Source: Dromiciops gliroides | Lineage: Eukaryota; Chordata; Mammalia; Microbiotheria; Microbiotheriidae | Assembly (NCBI RefSeq): GCF_019393635.1 | Contig: NC_057866.1 | Location: forward strand, 231,914,359 to 231,978,358 | Direction of reading: 5' to 3' | DNA length: 64,000 bases | Shown: in pieces, positions 11,884 to 22,312 of the stretch | Numbering within the stretch: the first letter of the stretch is position 1 | How the letters are laid out: every line of letters starts with the position of its first letter | Notes under the pieces: generated by a model | Told to the model about the DNA's origin: nothing | Seen by the model: only the letters and a program-made list of their open reading frames with translations | Database searches by the model: none | Program-made: the position numbers and the translations under genes

Positions 11884-12235
11884 AAAAAATATTTTGTTTA
11901 ATTTATGTAATAAAACAAGCATTTCCATAATATAGTACAATAAAAAAGATGATTGCACATGATACTGAAAATCTTCTATGCACAACTTGCTATTACTTTC
12001 AAATATACAACAAAATTATCATGTACATTTCTTTTTTTTTTCCTCTCCTCTCTCCAATACCCTGCCCTTTCCAGCCACAGAGATGGCTACCATTAGACAC
12101 AATGATCTTAGAAAAAAATGGAGACTTGCAGATAATAATGAAGAGCAAAATGAGCAGAACGAAAAAAACATTTTATACTGTAATAGCAGTACTATTTTCA
12201 AATTTCAATCTGAATTATTTAAAAATTTTTAATTT
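11884..12235 (-). mobile_element. L1 3' end with inverted 5' part
   Basis: 11884-12105 is an L1 3' UTR on the minus strand (AATAAAACAAGCATTTCCAT, GAGATGGCTACCATTAGACA). 12115-12190 reads as L1 ORF2 C-terminal sequence on the plus strand (AGAGCAAAATGAGCAGAACG, ACATTTTATACTGTAATAGC). A 3' part in one direction joined to an upstream part in the other is the pattern left by twin priming. Confidence 0.65.
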
Positions 12236-12411
12236 ATAGAATAAAGCAAACATTTCTATAACATAATACAATAAAGAGATGATTGTACATGAACCTGCGA
12301 ATCTACCATGTGCAATTTGCTATTCCTTTCAAATAAGCAACAAAATTGTTATCTAAATTTCTTTTTTTCTCCCCCATCCTAGAGATGGCCACCATTAGAG
12401 GCAAATAAGTA

Positions 12412-12444
<33 letters not shown>

Positions 12445-12447
12445 TCG
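12236..12447 (-). mobile_element. L1 3' UTR segment plus (TA)n
   Basis: Second copy of the same L1 3' UTR family as at 11884 (AATAAAGCAAACATTTCTAT, GAGATGGCCACCATTAGAGG), lying next to it in the same orientation. It ends in a TGTGTGTATATATA run at about 12410-12444, immediately before the 104-bp duplicated segment. Confidence 0.7.
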
Positions 12448-12551
12448 AAGAGGTGAGTGCCATGCTGGAATTATATCTATCTGCTCCTTTAAATATGATT
12501 AGTCTAAGGGATATAGTTTCAATTTCAAGCTAAACTTCTGATCACCATTCA
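12448..12551. repeat. 104-bp direct duplicate, copy 1
   Basis: Identical at 100 of 104 positions, without gaps, to 14941-15044. It sits between two (TA)n runs in the middle of an L1 3' end, where L1 sequence would be expected. It therefore looks like an insertion into the L1, with the 14.9-kb copy as the likely source. Confidence 0.9.
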
Positions 12552-12795
12552 TTATATATATATATATGTATATATATATAACAATATTTCTATTGTTGTT
12601 TACAATATTCACTTGGTTCTGCTCACTTTGCTCTTCATAATTTCATGCAAGTCTTTCCATGTTTTTCTAAGAACATTGAGCTCATTATTTATATAGCAAT
12701 ATCCCATCACAATCATATACCATATACCACAACTTGTTCAGCTATTCCCCAATTGATGGGCATCTCTGCAATTTCCAGTATTTTTTGCAGTATTG
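12552..12795 (-). mobile_element. L1 ORF2 end segment
   Basis: After a (TA)n run (12552-12581), minus-strand L1 sequence resumes: TTGGTTCTGCTCACTTTGCT, CATAATTTCATGCAAGTCTT, CCACAACTTGTTCAGCTATT, CCCCAATTGATGGGCATCTC. In an ordinary L1 this block is followed by the segment now found inverted at 12796-12960. Confidence 0.75.
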
Positions 12796-12960
12796 TTTTA
12801 AGAATGACTTTTAGTGAATGTTATTTTGACTATTATAAATTCCCAAATTAACTATAAAGGACACATGAATAAAGACACTATATGCATCCAGAGAAAGTAC
12901 TGATAAATAGAAGCATGTATAGAATAATTTTACATGTTGATATATGATTCTAAAATGTAC
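12796..12960 (+). mobile_element. Inverted L1 3' UTR middle segment
   Basis: Plus-strand L1 3' UTR: TGACTATTATAAATTCCCAA, ATTAACTATAAAGGACACAT, GCATCCAGAGAAAGTACTGA. This is the part missing between 12236-12400 and 12585-12795, so it appears displaced and inverted rather than an unrelated fragment. Confidence 0.65.
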
Positions 12961-14044
12961 TCTAAGCATCATTTGCAATTCCAAAGACTCATGGGTCACA
13001 GGCTCTAAGGCCAGGAGACATCCCATTTTCCCCTTACACCATACAGTGTGCTCTTATCTTGAATAGAATGTTCACCTAAATAATGAGTTTTAGATTAATG
13101 ACATTTTCTATAGCTTCCTAGTCACAAAATGGAACCTTAGGACAGAGGAGCAGATAGTAATTCAATAAGGAGCAATAGGTGTCAGTAGTGAATGGGTGTT
13201 GTTACAGTGTATATCAAGCTTAATGGTTGACCCATCCTTTCTTGAGGGATGGAAAGTTTCTTCTTTTTTGTAGTAGTTGATCTGACATGTCTTGGAAGAG
13301 TCTGACCTATTCACAATTAAGGTAGAAGTTAATTTTTTGTTGGGATTCTTTCTTGGTTGATGAGAACTGGGGTTTGAATGACTTCATCTGCTTCAGCTTA
13401 GGGCTCTTCCTGGCCACTAGGCCAGGGCTGGATGTCATGGGATATACTGGCATATGTCTTTATGGACAACTTCACCCATCTCTCATTTCTCAGACATTAG
13501 TGGATAAGATTGGATAAGATTTCAAGAACATTCACTTTGAACTAATTCATCCAGAATTGGGTCATGGAGTTTTAGCTAAAACAGATTCATCAGGGTGGTC
13601 TTGATTAATTCCATAAATTAGGAATTCATTTGGAACACACTGGCAAAGCCTGACTGAATTGTAGCTTTTAAATATGGCACTTGGCAGCCTCCTTCAGTTA
13701 TGGGTCTTTATAGGCTTGTTAAAGATAGATGATAAACTAAATTCAATTCAACAAGCTATGAGATTTATTAAGCACTCACAATGTGCCACATACTGTGCCA
13801 GGCACTGGGAATACCAAAAGAAGGAGTATACAGTCTTTTTGGGGGGGGTGGGAGAGACCAGACTTATGATTTCATTGGCAATTCTTTCTACTATTACAGG
13901 TTGGCAAGTACTTAGAAATGTAGAGTCTTACAGTTTGCTGTCATCCAGCCAGTCTGTGCCATAAGTGGGCCATGAAACTAAGCCTTCCTGACTCCAAGAC
14001 CCACACTCTATCCATTATGCTATGATTGCTCCTCTGGGCCTACA
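12961..14044. other. Mostly unassigned; old repeat words near 13750
   Basis: No gene recognised. 13745-13830 has the ancient-repeat wording TTATTAAGCACTCACAATGT and GTGCCAGGCACTGGGAATAC. The rest matched nothing I can name. Confidence 0.4.
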
Positions 14045-14760
14045 TTCTAATGGAGGTTGGAGAGAGGGTGAAGAATATGTATGTAGATGAAGACAGAAAA
14101 CATAAAGAAATTGAATCAAAGCCATTTCAGGTGGAGTTGGGGACAGAAACTACTAGCAACTGGGAGAATCAGGAAAGCACTCTTGGGGGCACTTGAGCTG
14201 AGTCTTGAAAGGAGCTATGGATTTCAAGAGTTGGAGGTAAGGAGGGAGTAGAGGTGGAGGGACGTGGAGGTGGGAGATGGAATATCATACATTAAGCCAG
14301 TTTGGCTGAATTACAGAGAGTATGAAGAAGAAGAAGTTATAAGAAATCTTGAAAATTAGGTTGGAACAGGCTTAGGAAAGACTCTAAATGACATGCCCGA
14401 GGTTTATTTGATCCTAGAGGAAATAGGGAACTACTGGAATTTCTTGAGCAGGGGAGTGATATGGTTAGATCTGTCGTTTAGAGATATCCCACTGGAAACT
14501 GCACAAGTATGGATGAGGGAAGGAGTGAGACTGCAGCCAGGAGGACCAGTTAGAAGGTGATGAGGCCATAAATTAGGGTATGGGCCTGGGAAGTATAGAG
14601 AAGGGTATAGAAGGAAAAGATGTTAGGAAGGTAGAATAAACACAATTTAGCAAATGATTGAATTTTGGTGTTTAGAAGAGTGAAGAGTAAAAAATGACTC
14701 TGGAGTTATGAACCTGGGTGATTACAAAATCCAGACATTTAGGCCTCTAGTTCAGGGAAT
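14045..14760 (+). mobile_element. Ancient purine-rich dispersed repeat
   Basis: Contains GAGCTGAGTCTTGAAAGGAG, GAGCAGGGGAGTGATATGGT and AAAATGACTCTGGAGTTATG in the same order as the fuller copy at 30480-31480. I recognise the family as widespread in mammals but cannot name it with confidence. No coding capacity was seen. Confidence 0.6.
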
Positions 14761-14940
14761 TTTCCAATGTAGTGAAGGCTGTCCCTTGCATATAGAATGG
14801 GGCTATTGTATGGCTCAAAGGGAAGCTGAATAGACATCTCTAGTCTCTTCTCCTCCTCCCATTCTCCAAAGGAGATTAATTCCTGCAGGGAAGTAAAGCA
14901 GGGGAATAGGACCAGAGGGCACTAGTCTGTTATCCTCAGA

Positions 14941-15044
14941 AAGAGGTGGGTGCCATGCTGGAATTATATGTATTTGCTCCTTTAAATATGATTAGTCTAA
15001 GGGATATAGTTTCAATTTCAAGCTAAACTTCTGATCACTATTCA
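14941..15044. repeat. 104-bp direct duplicate, copy 2
   Basis: Same 104 bp as 12448-12551 with four substitutions and no gaps. Here it lies in otherwise unassigned sequence with no flanking (TA)n, so it is the likelier source. It ends 15 bp before the target duplication of the SINE at 15074. Confidence 0.9.
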
Positions 15045-15073
15045 CGGAAAAGGAAAACTCAAGCTTAGATCTG

Positions 15074-15220
15074 TTTTTGTTTTTGTTTTTTTGGGCAATG
15101 AGGGTTAAATGACTTTTCCAAGGTCACACAGCTAGTATTCAGTGTCTAAGGCTGGATTTGAATTCAGGTCCTCTTGACTCCAGGGCCAGTGCTCTATCCA
15201 ATCCGCCACCTAGCTGCCCC
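15074..15220 (-). mobile_element. Young CORE-SINE with 15-bp TSD
   Basis: Minus-strand SINE of the GCAATGAGGG tail type. Flanks are TCAAGCTTAGATCTG (15059-15073) and TCAAGCTTAAATCTG (15221-15235), one mismatch. Confidence 0.92.
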
Positions 15221-15344
15221 TCAAGCTTAAATCTGGGACTTTATTCCCCACCAAATAGTAGTTGCAGAAAAAAACACAGAGCAAATAGCAAAGAACCCCA
15301 TTTATCCATAAATCATAGAAAACATACATGGGAGAATATATATA

Positions 15345-15379
15345 TGTGTATATATCTATATCTATATCTATAGATATAG

Positions 15380-15420
<41 letters not shown>

Positions 15421-15428
15421 TGTGTGTA
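15345..15428. repeat. (ATCT/TA)n and (GT)n microsatellite
   Basis: ATCTAT-type repeat (about 15345-15382) running into a GT tract (15383-15428) with one interruption (TGTATGTG). The frame through it is not coding. Confidence 0.93.
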
Positions 15429-16690
15429 TCAGGCAATACAGAGTGAAAGGACTTTGCCAATTGAAGCAAGATTCTCAGATCTCACCCAAGGTAGAAATTC
15501 CTCAAAGTTTCTATTGTAGCGGGCTGAAAATAGGAACATAGTAGAGAATGCTTACTGCATCCATATTGTTTTTTTCCCCAGTCTTTTTCTCCCTTCATGC
15601 CCTGTAGAGAAAATGTGGCATCATGTATCTTCCCTCTTGAAGCTGTAAGCCAGAAGAACCCTGGGAGACTGAGGGGCTCAGAGAGACTGAAGAGACCAGG
15701 TCTGTCTTCTCTCTTCCTCTTGACAGCTGTGCCTCATCACTCATGGAGGCACAGCATCAATTTGTACCAGTGAGGAAAGAGTCCAATACTAATGGGCTTT
15801 AGGGCTTGGGTTGCACCAATGAGACAACTCATTTCGTTTTCAAACATGCTAAGTGTTCAGAAATTCTTCCCAGCATATCATCGTTGTGACTATTTCCCAT
15901 TAATCCTCTGAGGTACACAACAGAAGTAAACTAAAAAGACAGAATGAGAGGAAATAAACTAGATTTACTACAATGATCATTATCCCACATAACAGCCATT
16001 TAAGCATTTGGAGACAGTATTCATGCCCATCCTTCCTCCTCCCTCAGATTTCTTCTTGACTAAATATTTCTTGTTTCTACAATTATTTCCCATATGACAT
16101 AACTTTCGAACTTCTTACAATATTATAGCTGTGCATGGGCAATGATGCAAATGAACAATAGTAATGTAGAATCAAATCTGACTCAAGGTGCTAATAAAAT
16201 GCCTCATGTATAGCAAGGCATCAGATCTAAAGTTGTTGCTGTTCAAGTAGATAGCCTAGGAACTCTACCATCTTTATGGGAGTCTCCTTAGCAAGCTGGA
16301 TCATTTTTGTCAATGGGACCACATTCTTTTCTTGCATTGTCTGAAGTGCAGTTGTACTGTCCTCTATCCTGACATTTCAGTGTCTGATTCATCATATGGA
16401 AAAATGGAAATAACATTAAACAAGATAATATTGGGGAGAAAGCCTGGACTTGAATAAAAACACACAAAAGCTATTCAGGGAGAAGAGGATGATTTTAATA
16501 TATGAGAGATCTAGATATCTCAAAGATATCTCAACATATCTCAAAAAAAGTTTCCAATAGAGCATAGAAGATCATGGATGGCATTATTACTATAAGACAT
16601 TGCTAAATTTTACAAAAATCACCAGCAACTACTAATCAATATAGACTGATAAAAACTTTCAGGTTTCTATGGATATATGGGAATGATTTG
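15429..16690. other. No recognisable gene or repeat
   Basis: About 1.2 kb of mixed sequence with no family signature. An AGATCT/ATATCTC short-repeat patch lies at 16500-16545. Confidence 0.4.
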
Positions 16691-16739
16691 GTTGTTGTCT
16701 ATTCTTGAAGAGGATCAAAACAATATCAATATGTTGGGG

Positions 16740-18600
16740 TCATTGTGTCCAACTGTGGCTGATTAGAGCAACATGAGCTTGGAAAGCTCTACCACAAATA
16801 AGGCTCAAATAGTCCACATGAACATTTGGAGTAGAGATGTCTCTAAATTTGCACATCTCACATTTCTTGTGAGCTACTGCAATTCTGCTTTGCTTATAGG
16901 GCACAGCACCTTCTTTGATGCAGCAGGCACACTGTGCTGTGTGGTCTTGTGTCAGGGTCTTCCACGTCTCACAATCAATTCCAAAGTCCTTCAGAGAGAC
17001 CTTGAGAATGTCCTTGTATTGCTCCTTCTGACCTCCATTTGAGCATTTGCCTTGTGAGTTCTTTGTAAAATAGTTTTTTAGGCAAATGTACTTTTGGCAT
17101 TTGAACAGCATGGCCAGTCCATTGGAGTTGTGCTCCCTGCAGCAAAGTATGAATTTTAGGCAGTTCAGCTTGAGAAAGGAATTCAGGGTCCAATACCTTA
17201 TCTTGTCAGGTGATCTTCAGAATCTTCCTAAGACAATTCTAGTGGAAATGATTCAGTTTCCTGACATGGCACTGGTAGACTGTCCAGGTTTCACAGGGAT
17301 ACAACAATGAAGTCAACACAAAGGCTTTATAGACCTTCAATTTGGTAGGCAGTCTAATACCTATTTTCTCCCATACTTTCCTTCAGAACCTCCCCAACAC
17401 TGAGACAGCTCTGACAATGCATGTGTCTGCCTCATTGATGTGTACATCCCTGGAAAGTATACTGCAAAAGTAAGTGAACTTATCTATAGCATTCCAAATT
17501 TCTCCATTTTCTTTAACTGATGGTTCCACATCTGCATGGTGTGGTACTTGCTGGTGGAAAACCTTTGTTTTCTTAGTTTTAGTTGTCAGGCCAAAATTAA
17601 CACAAGCAGCAGAGAATTTATCCATACTTTCTTGCACCTCAGTCTCAGAGTCTTCATTGAATGTGCAATTATTTGCAAAGAAAAAGTCATATACCAACTC
17701 TGCCTCAACTTTAGTCTTGGCTTGTAGCCTTTTTTCTAGTTAAATAATTTACTGTAAGTGTGATGATTGACTTTGATGCTGTTTTCATCCTTTTTGAAGG
17801 AATTCAAAAATATCACTGAAAACATCCTGCTAAAAAGCATGGGAGAAAGCACACAGCTCTGCTTCACTCCATTGGTGACTGGGAAAGCTGGAGAGCATTG
17901 TCTATTATCCAGAACCCATGCAAACGCATCATGAAGCTGATGTACAATACTAATGAACTTATCCAGGCACCTAAATTTTGTCATAATTTTCCACAAGGTC
18001 TCACAACTGACAGTATCAGAGGCCTTGGTTAAATGAATGAAAATTGTATACAGATTTGTTCTGCTCCTGGCATTTCTTCTGGAGTTGTATGGCAGCAAAC
18101 ATCATAATGACTGTTACTTGGCCCTTTCAGAAGCCACACTGGCTCTTGAGTATATGATCATCTTCTAGGTGAAGGGTCAGCCTTTTTAGAGGGACTCTGT
18201 CAAGAATTTTGCCAGCAATGACTAAAAGAGAGATCCCCCATTTTATGTCAAAAGATTGTCACAAAAATAATTAACTTCTTTTTTCCTTTATAGAGATGGA
18301 CAACAGGGGCATCCTTGAACTCCTGGGGGATAACCTCTTGACATAAAACCTGGTTCTATAATTTTATATCAGTTTTTGGCCCCTTGTCTTATAAATATCA
18401 GCTGGAGTAGACTCCGCACCAGGTTCTTTGCCATATGAGAGGAGCCTAATGGCATTCAAGATCTCTTCTTTAGTTTGCAGTTTAGTTTGAAATGGATCAA
18501 CTTTAACCTGAGGTATATAGGAAGTGGCTTTAGAATTGATGAAGTTTTGTCTATTGAGAACCCTATGGAAGTGTTCAGCCCATCTCCCCAGGATCAATGT
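16740..18600 (-). pseudogene. RTE-like LINE reverse transcriptase and C-terminus, decayed
   Basis: Pieces in several frames show RT order. 18364-18597 has GRWAEHFHRVLNRQN and a GKEPGAES stretch (finger region). 17736-18098 has FIHLTKASDTVS and TNGVKQSCVLSPMLFS (motifs A and B). 17383-17697 has VYDFFFANNCTFN, where the catalytic F/YADD box should be: both aspartates read as asparagine. 16975-17193 carries QLQWTGHAVQMPKVHLPKKL. 16740-17111 ends with a LICGRAFQAHVALISH finger-like motif. The catalytic loss plus frameshifts rule out activity. Confidence 0.82.
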
Positions 18601-18726
18601 GTCTCAATCATCACTGAGTAGTTGAGATGCACGATAGGTCTCTGGCCTGTAAATAGTGTTCAGGACATCATAAAAGCACATTGGATTTTTACTATCTTCA
18701 TAAAACTGAATTTCATCTCCCTTCTT

Positions 18727-18882
18727 CTTCTTCTTCTTCTTCTTCTGGTAGAGCAATGGGGGTTAAGTGACTTGCCCAGGGTCACACAGCTAGTAAGTGT
18801 CAAGTGTCTGAGTCCGGATTTGAACTCAGGTACTCCTGAATCCAGGGCCGGTGCTTTATCCACTGTGCCACCTAGCTGCCCC
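18727..18882 (-). mobile_element. Young CORE-SINE inside RTE, (CTT)n tail
   Basis: Minus-strand SINE of the GCAATGGGGG tail type whose A-rich tail is now (CTT)n. TSD: CATCTCCCTTCTT (18714-18726) and CATCTACCTTCTT (18883-18895), 12 of 13. Confidence 0.9.
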
Positions 18883-18967
18883 CATCTACCTTCTTAATAA
18901 GACAAGAATCCTGCATCTCCATAAGCTTCACTTGCACTCTACTTTTGATGTAGTTAAGCACTCTCTT

Positions 18968-19040
<73 letters not shown>

Positions 19041-19175
19041 GCGGGGCAATGGGGGTTAAGTGACTTGCCCAGGGTCACAAAGCTAGTAAGTGTCAAGTGT
19101 CCGAGGCCGGATTTGAACTCAGGTACTCCTGAATCCAGGGCCGGTGCTTTATCCACTGTGCTATCTAGCTGCCCC
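18968..19175 (-). mobile_element. Young CORE-SINE inside RTE, (TA)n tail
   Basis: Minus-strand SINE whose tail is a (TA)n array (about 18971-19031) followed by T9. TSD: TAAGCACTCTCTT (18955-18967) and TAAACACTCTCTT (19176-19188), 12 of 13. It lies 85 bp from the previous SINE, in the same orientation. Confidence 0.9.
18971..19031. repeat. (TA)n microsatellite, about 30 units
   Basis: Uninterrupted TA run of about 61 bp forming the tail of the SINE at 18968-19175. It probably grew from the SINE's own A-rich tail after insertion. Confidence 0.95.
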
Positions 19176-19479
19176 TAAACACTCTCTTAAAAATATACAA
19201 ACTGGTAAACTGTTGGATCTTGTGGAGTTCTTATTTTTCATTTAGCCATTTCTGAATTTCCCAATCATTTTTGTCAAACAAAATCTTGATGCTTTTGAGT
19301 GTTCTGACCCAGAAGAGCAAATGCAGTGTTATACACCATATCTCTGAAAGCTGCCCACTCCTTTTTCTGCTCCACTGTTGCCAACCATGTGTTGGCTCAG
19401 TTTCCCCTCCAAGTTAGTAAGGAACTGTTCTGCCTTGGAAAATTGCTCTATTCTGTTGACATTAAGTATTCTGGTATTC

Positions 19480-20390
19480 ATCTTGCATTGGAGCTGCCCA
19501 CTTTTGTTGAATGCAAATGTTTAGCTTGGAGAGGATGTCTATAATTGGTCTAGCACTCTGTACCACACATTGCCTTCCTCACTTTCACATCCTGTCTGTC
19601 TCTTTTCCTTACAATGACATAGTCTATTAAATGCCAATGTTTGCTATGAGACTGTATGCACTGTATGCTTTATTGCATTTAGGTAAATTGAAGACAGTAA
19701 ATGGAAGACCAGTTAGTGATTGGAAGGTCATGAGATGCACAAGTATTTAGTAATAAGTGACCATTGCGTTTCTTACTCCATTCCTCTTAAAGATTCTTTA
19801 CCATGTCTCATAGTCTGGAATAAAGTTATGCAGAATTGTAAGCTTGTCTTCTTTTGGCACACTAATGATGAGGGTCTTCAGATCTTCATACAATTTCTCT
19901 TTGTCATCATCAGGGTTCATCATGGTGTGAGCATATGCACTGATGATAGTAGCATGGCACTTTCCTTCAAGTGGCAATCACATTGTCATGAGCATCTTTT
20001 GTTTCTTTTGGTAGACATACAAGATTATGGACTAGATAAAATTTCATTGTAAAACCTACACCAATTTCAAGAGTACTTCTCATCACTGTGGCTACTCCAC
20101 AAAAATGTGTACAGAAAAATGCACCTACTTTGGTAAGCTGGCATTCATTTGCCAGCTTTGTATCACCCAGGGCTGCTATTTAGATGTGATAGCTGATAAG
20201 TTGTCTTGCAACAAGAGCTGCTCATCTTTCAGATTTACCAGATTTTGTATTGTATATAAATGTGTGCACATTCCATGTACCAATGGTAAGTGGAATCACC
20301 TTTGCAAAAGTTTGTATACATTTTTTTGGCATTTTGATTATAGGGTGGGATCCCTGCTTGCCATGGCAAACAGGCCAGAGCCGGGTAAAG
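19480..20390 (-). pseudogene. RTE-like LINE endonuclease domain, decayed
   Basis: Minus-strand translation from about 20300 gives VIPLTIGTWNVHTF, the usual N-terminal APE motif, followed by an AALVARQL..IAALGDTKLANECQL stretch. Lower down, about 19560-19650 gives HLIDYVIVRKRDRQDVKV, the conserved end of the endonuclease. In-frame stops and frame changes lie between. The domain precedes the reverse transcriptase as expected. Confidence 0.8.
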
Positions 20391-20402
20391 TAGACAATTT
20401 TT

Positions 20403-22312
20403 TTTTCTGATAAAAGTATTTTATTTTTTCCAGTTACATGTAAAAATAGTTCTCAACTTTTGTTTATACAATCTTTCCAATTTTAGATTTTTCTCCCTCC
20501 CTCCTCTCCCTCCCCCCTCCCCTAGACAGCAGGTAATCTGATATAGGTTATATATATATACATAATAACATTAAACATATTTCTGCATTAGTCATATTAT
20601 AAGAGAAGAATCAGAGCAATGAGGAAAAACCTCAAAATAGAAAAACAACAGCACCAAAAGCAAAAGAAATAGTATGGTTCAATCAGCATCTCTACTCCAC
20701 AGTTCTTTTGTTTTCTTTTTTTATGGATTTGGAGATCCTCTTCCATCATGGGTCCCCTGGAACTCTTCTGTAGCATTGCATTAGTGAGAAGAATCTAGTC
20801 CATCACAGTAGATCAACACACAATGTTGATGATACTGTGTACAATGTTCTTCTGGTTCTGCTCATCTCACTCATCGTCAGTTCATGAAAGACCCTCCAGG
20901 TTTCTCTGAACTCTTCCTGCTCATCCTTTCTTACAGCACAATAGTATTCCATTACATTAATATACCACAACTTGTTCAGCCATTCCCCAATTGATTGGCA
21001 TCCCCTCAACTTCTAATTCCTTGCCACCACATAAAGAACAGCTATAAATATTTTTGTACATGTGGGTCCCTCTCCCCTTTTCATGATCTCTTTGGGGAAA
21101 AGACCCAAAACTGGTATTGCTGGGTCAAAGGATATGCACAGCTTTATCACACTTTGGGCATAATTCCAAATTGCTCTCCAGAATGGCTGGATCAGTTCAC
21201 AGCTCCACTAACAATGCATTAGTGTTCCAATTTTTCCACAGCTTCTCCAACATTAATTATTTTACTTTTTTGTCATATTGGCCAATCTGATAGGTGTCAG
21301 GTGGTATCTCAGAGTTGTTTTAAGTTGCATCTCTCTAATAAATAGTGATTTAGAGCATTTTTTCATATGGGAATAGATATCTTTGATTTCTTCACCAGAA
21401 AACTGTCTGTTCATATCCTTTGACCATTTCTCAATTAGGGAATGACTTGGATTCTTATAAATTTTATTTAGTTCCCTATATATTTTAGAAATGAGGCCTT
21501 TATCAGAAGTACTGGCCATAAAAATTGTTTCCCAGCTTTCTTCATCCCTTCTAATTTTGGATGCATTGCTTCTGTTTGTACAAAACCTTTTTAATTTAGT
21601 GTAATCAAAATCATCCATTTTGCATTTCATAATATTCTCTATCTCTTGTTTGGTCATAAACTGTTTTCCTTTCCAAAGATCTGAAAAGTAGACTATTCCT
21701 TTTTTTCCTAATTTACCTATGGTATCACCTCTTATATCTAAGCCATGTATCCATTTTGACCTTATTTTTGTATGAGATGTAAGATGTTGGTCTATTATAG
21801 TTTCTGCCATACTATCTTCCAGTTTTCCCAGCAGTTTTTGTCAAATACTGAGTTCCTATCCCAGAAGCTGGAGTCTTTGGGTTTATCAAACACTGCATTA
21901 CTAATGTCATTTGCTACTGTGTCTCCTGTGCCTAGCCTATTCCATTGATCCTCCACTCTATTTCTTAGCCAGTACCAGATAGTTTTGATGACTGCTGCTT
22001 TATAATAAAGCTCCTGATTTGGTACAGCTAACCCACCTTCCTGTGCATTTTTTTCATTATTTCCCTTGATATTCTTGACTTTTTGTTTTTCCAGATGAAT
22101 TTTGTTATTATTTTTTCTAGCTCTATAAAATAATTTTTAGGTAGTCTGATTGGTATGGCGCTGAATAGGTAAATTAATTTAGGTAGAATTGTCATTTTTA
22201 CTATATTAGTTCTGCCTATCCATGAGCAATTGATATCTTTCCAATTATTTAGATCTGATTTGATTTGTGTAAAAAGTGTTTGGTAATTGTGTTCCTAGAG
22301 TTCATGGGTTTG
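20403..22312 (-). mobile_element. L1 (1.9 kb, 5'-truncated) nested in RTE
   Basis: Minus-strand L1: poly-T and 3' UTR from 20403, ORF2 C-terminus, and the upstream ORF2 part up to 22312. TSD: AAAGTAGACAATTTTT (20387-20402) and AAAGTGGACAATTTTT (22313-22328), 15 of 16. The RTE-like sequence continues on both sides, so the L1 landed in an existing RTE copy. Confidence 0.93.
20803..22290 (-). pseudogene. L1 ORF2 C-terminal third, broken
   Basis: The longest open piece (21262-21810, 182 codons) carries KWIHGLDIRGDTIGKLGKKG, EKWSKDMNRQFS and FIREMQLKTTLRYHLTPIR, typical of the L1 ORF2 region after the reverse transcriptase. 20803-21009 carries the last part, WYINVMEYYCAVRKDEQEE and LTMSEMSRTRRTLYTV. 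Frameshifts separate the pieces, and the RT and endonuclease domains are missing through 5' truncation. Confidence 0.9.

Noticed and set aside
16740..18100. A host 'craniofacial development protein 2-like' gene
   Set aside because: That label is commonly attached to this LINE type; endonuclease, reverse transcriptase and nested repeats show a dead retrotransposon.
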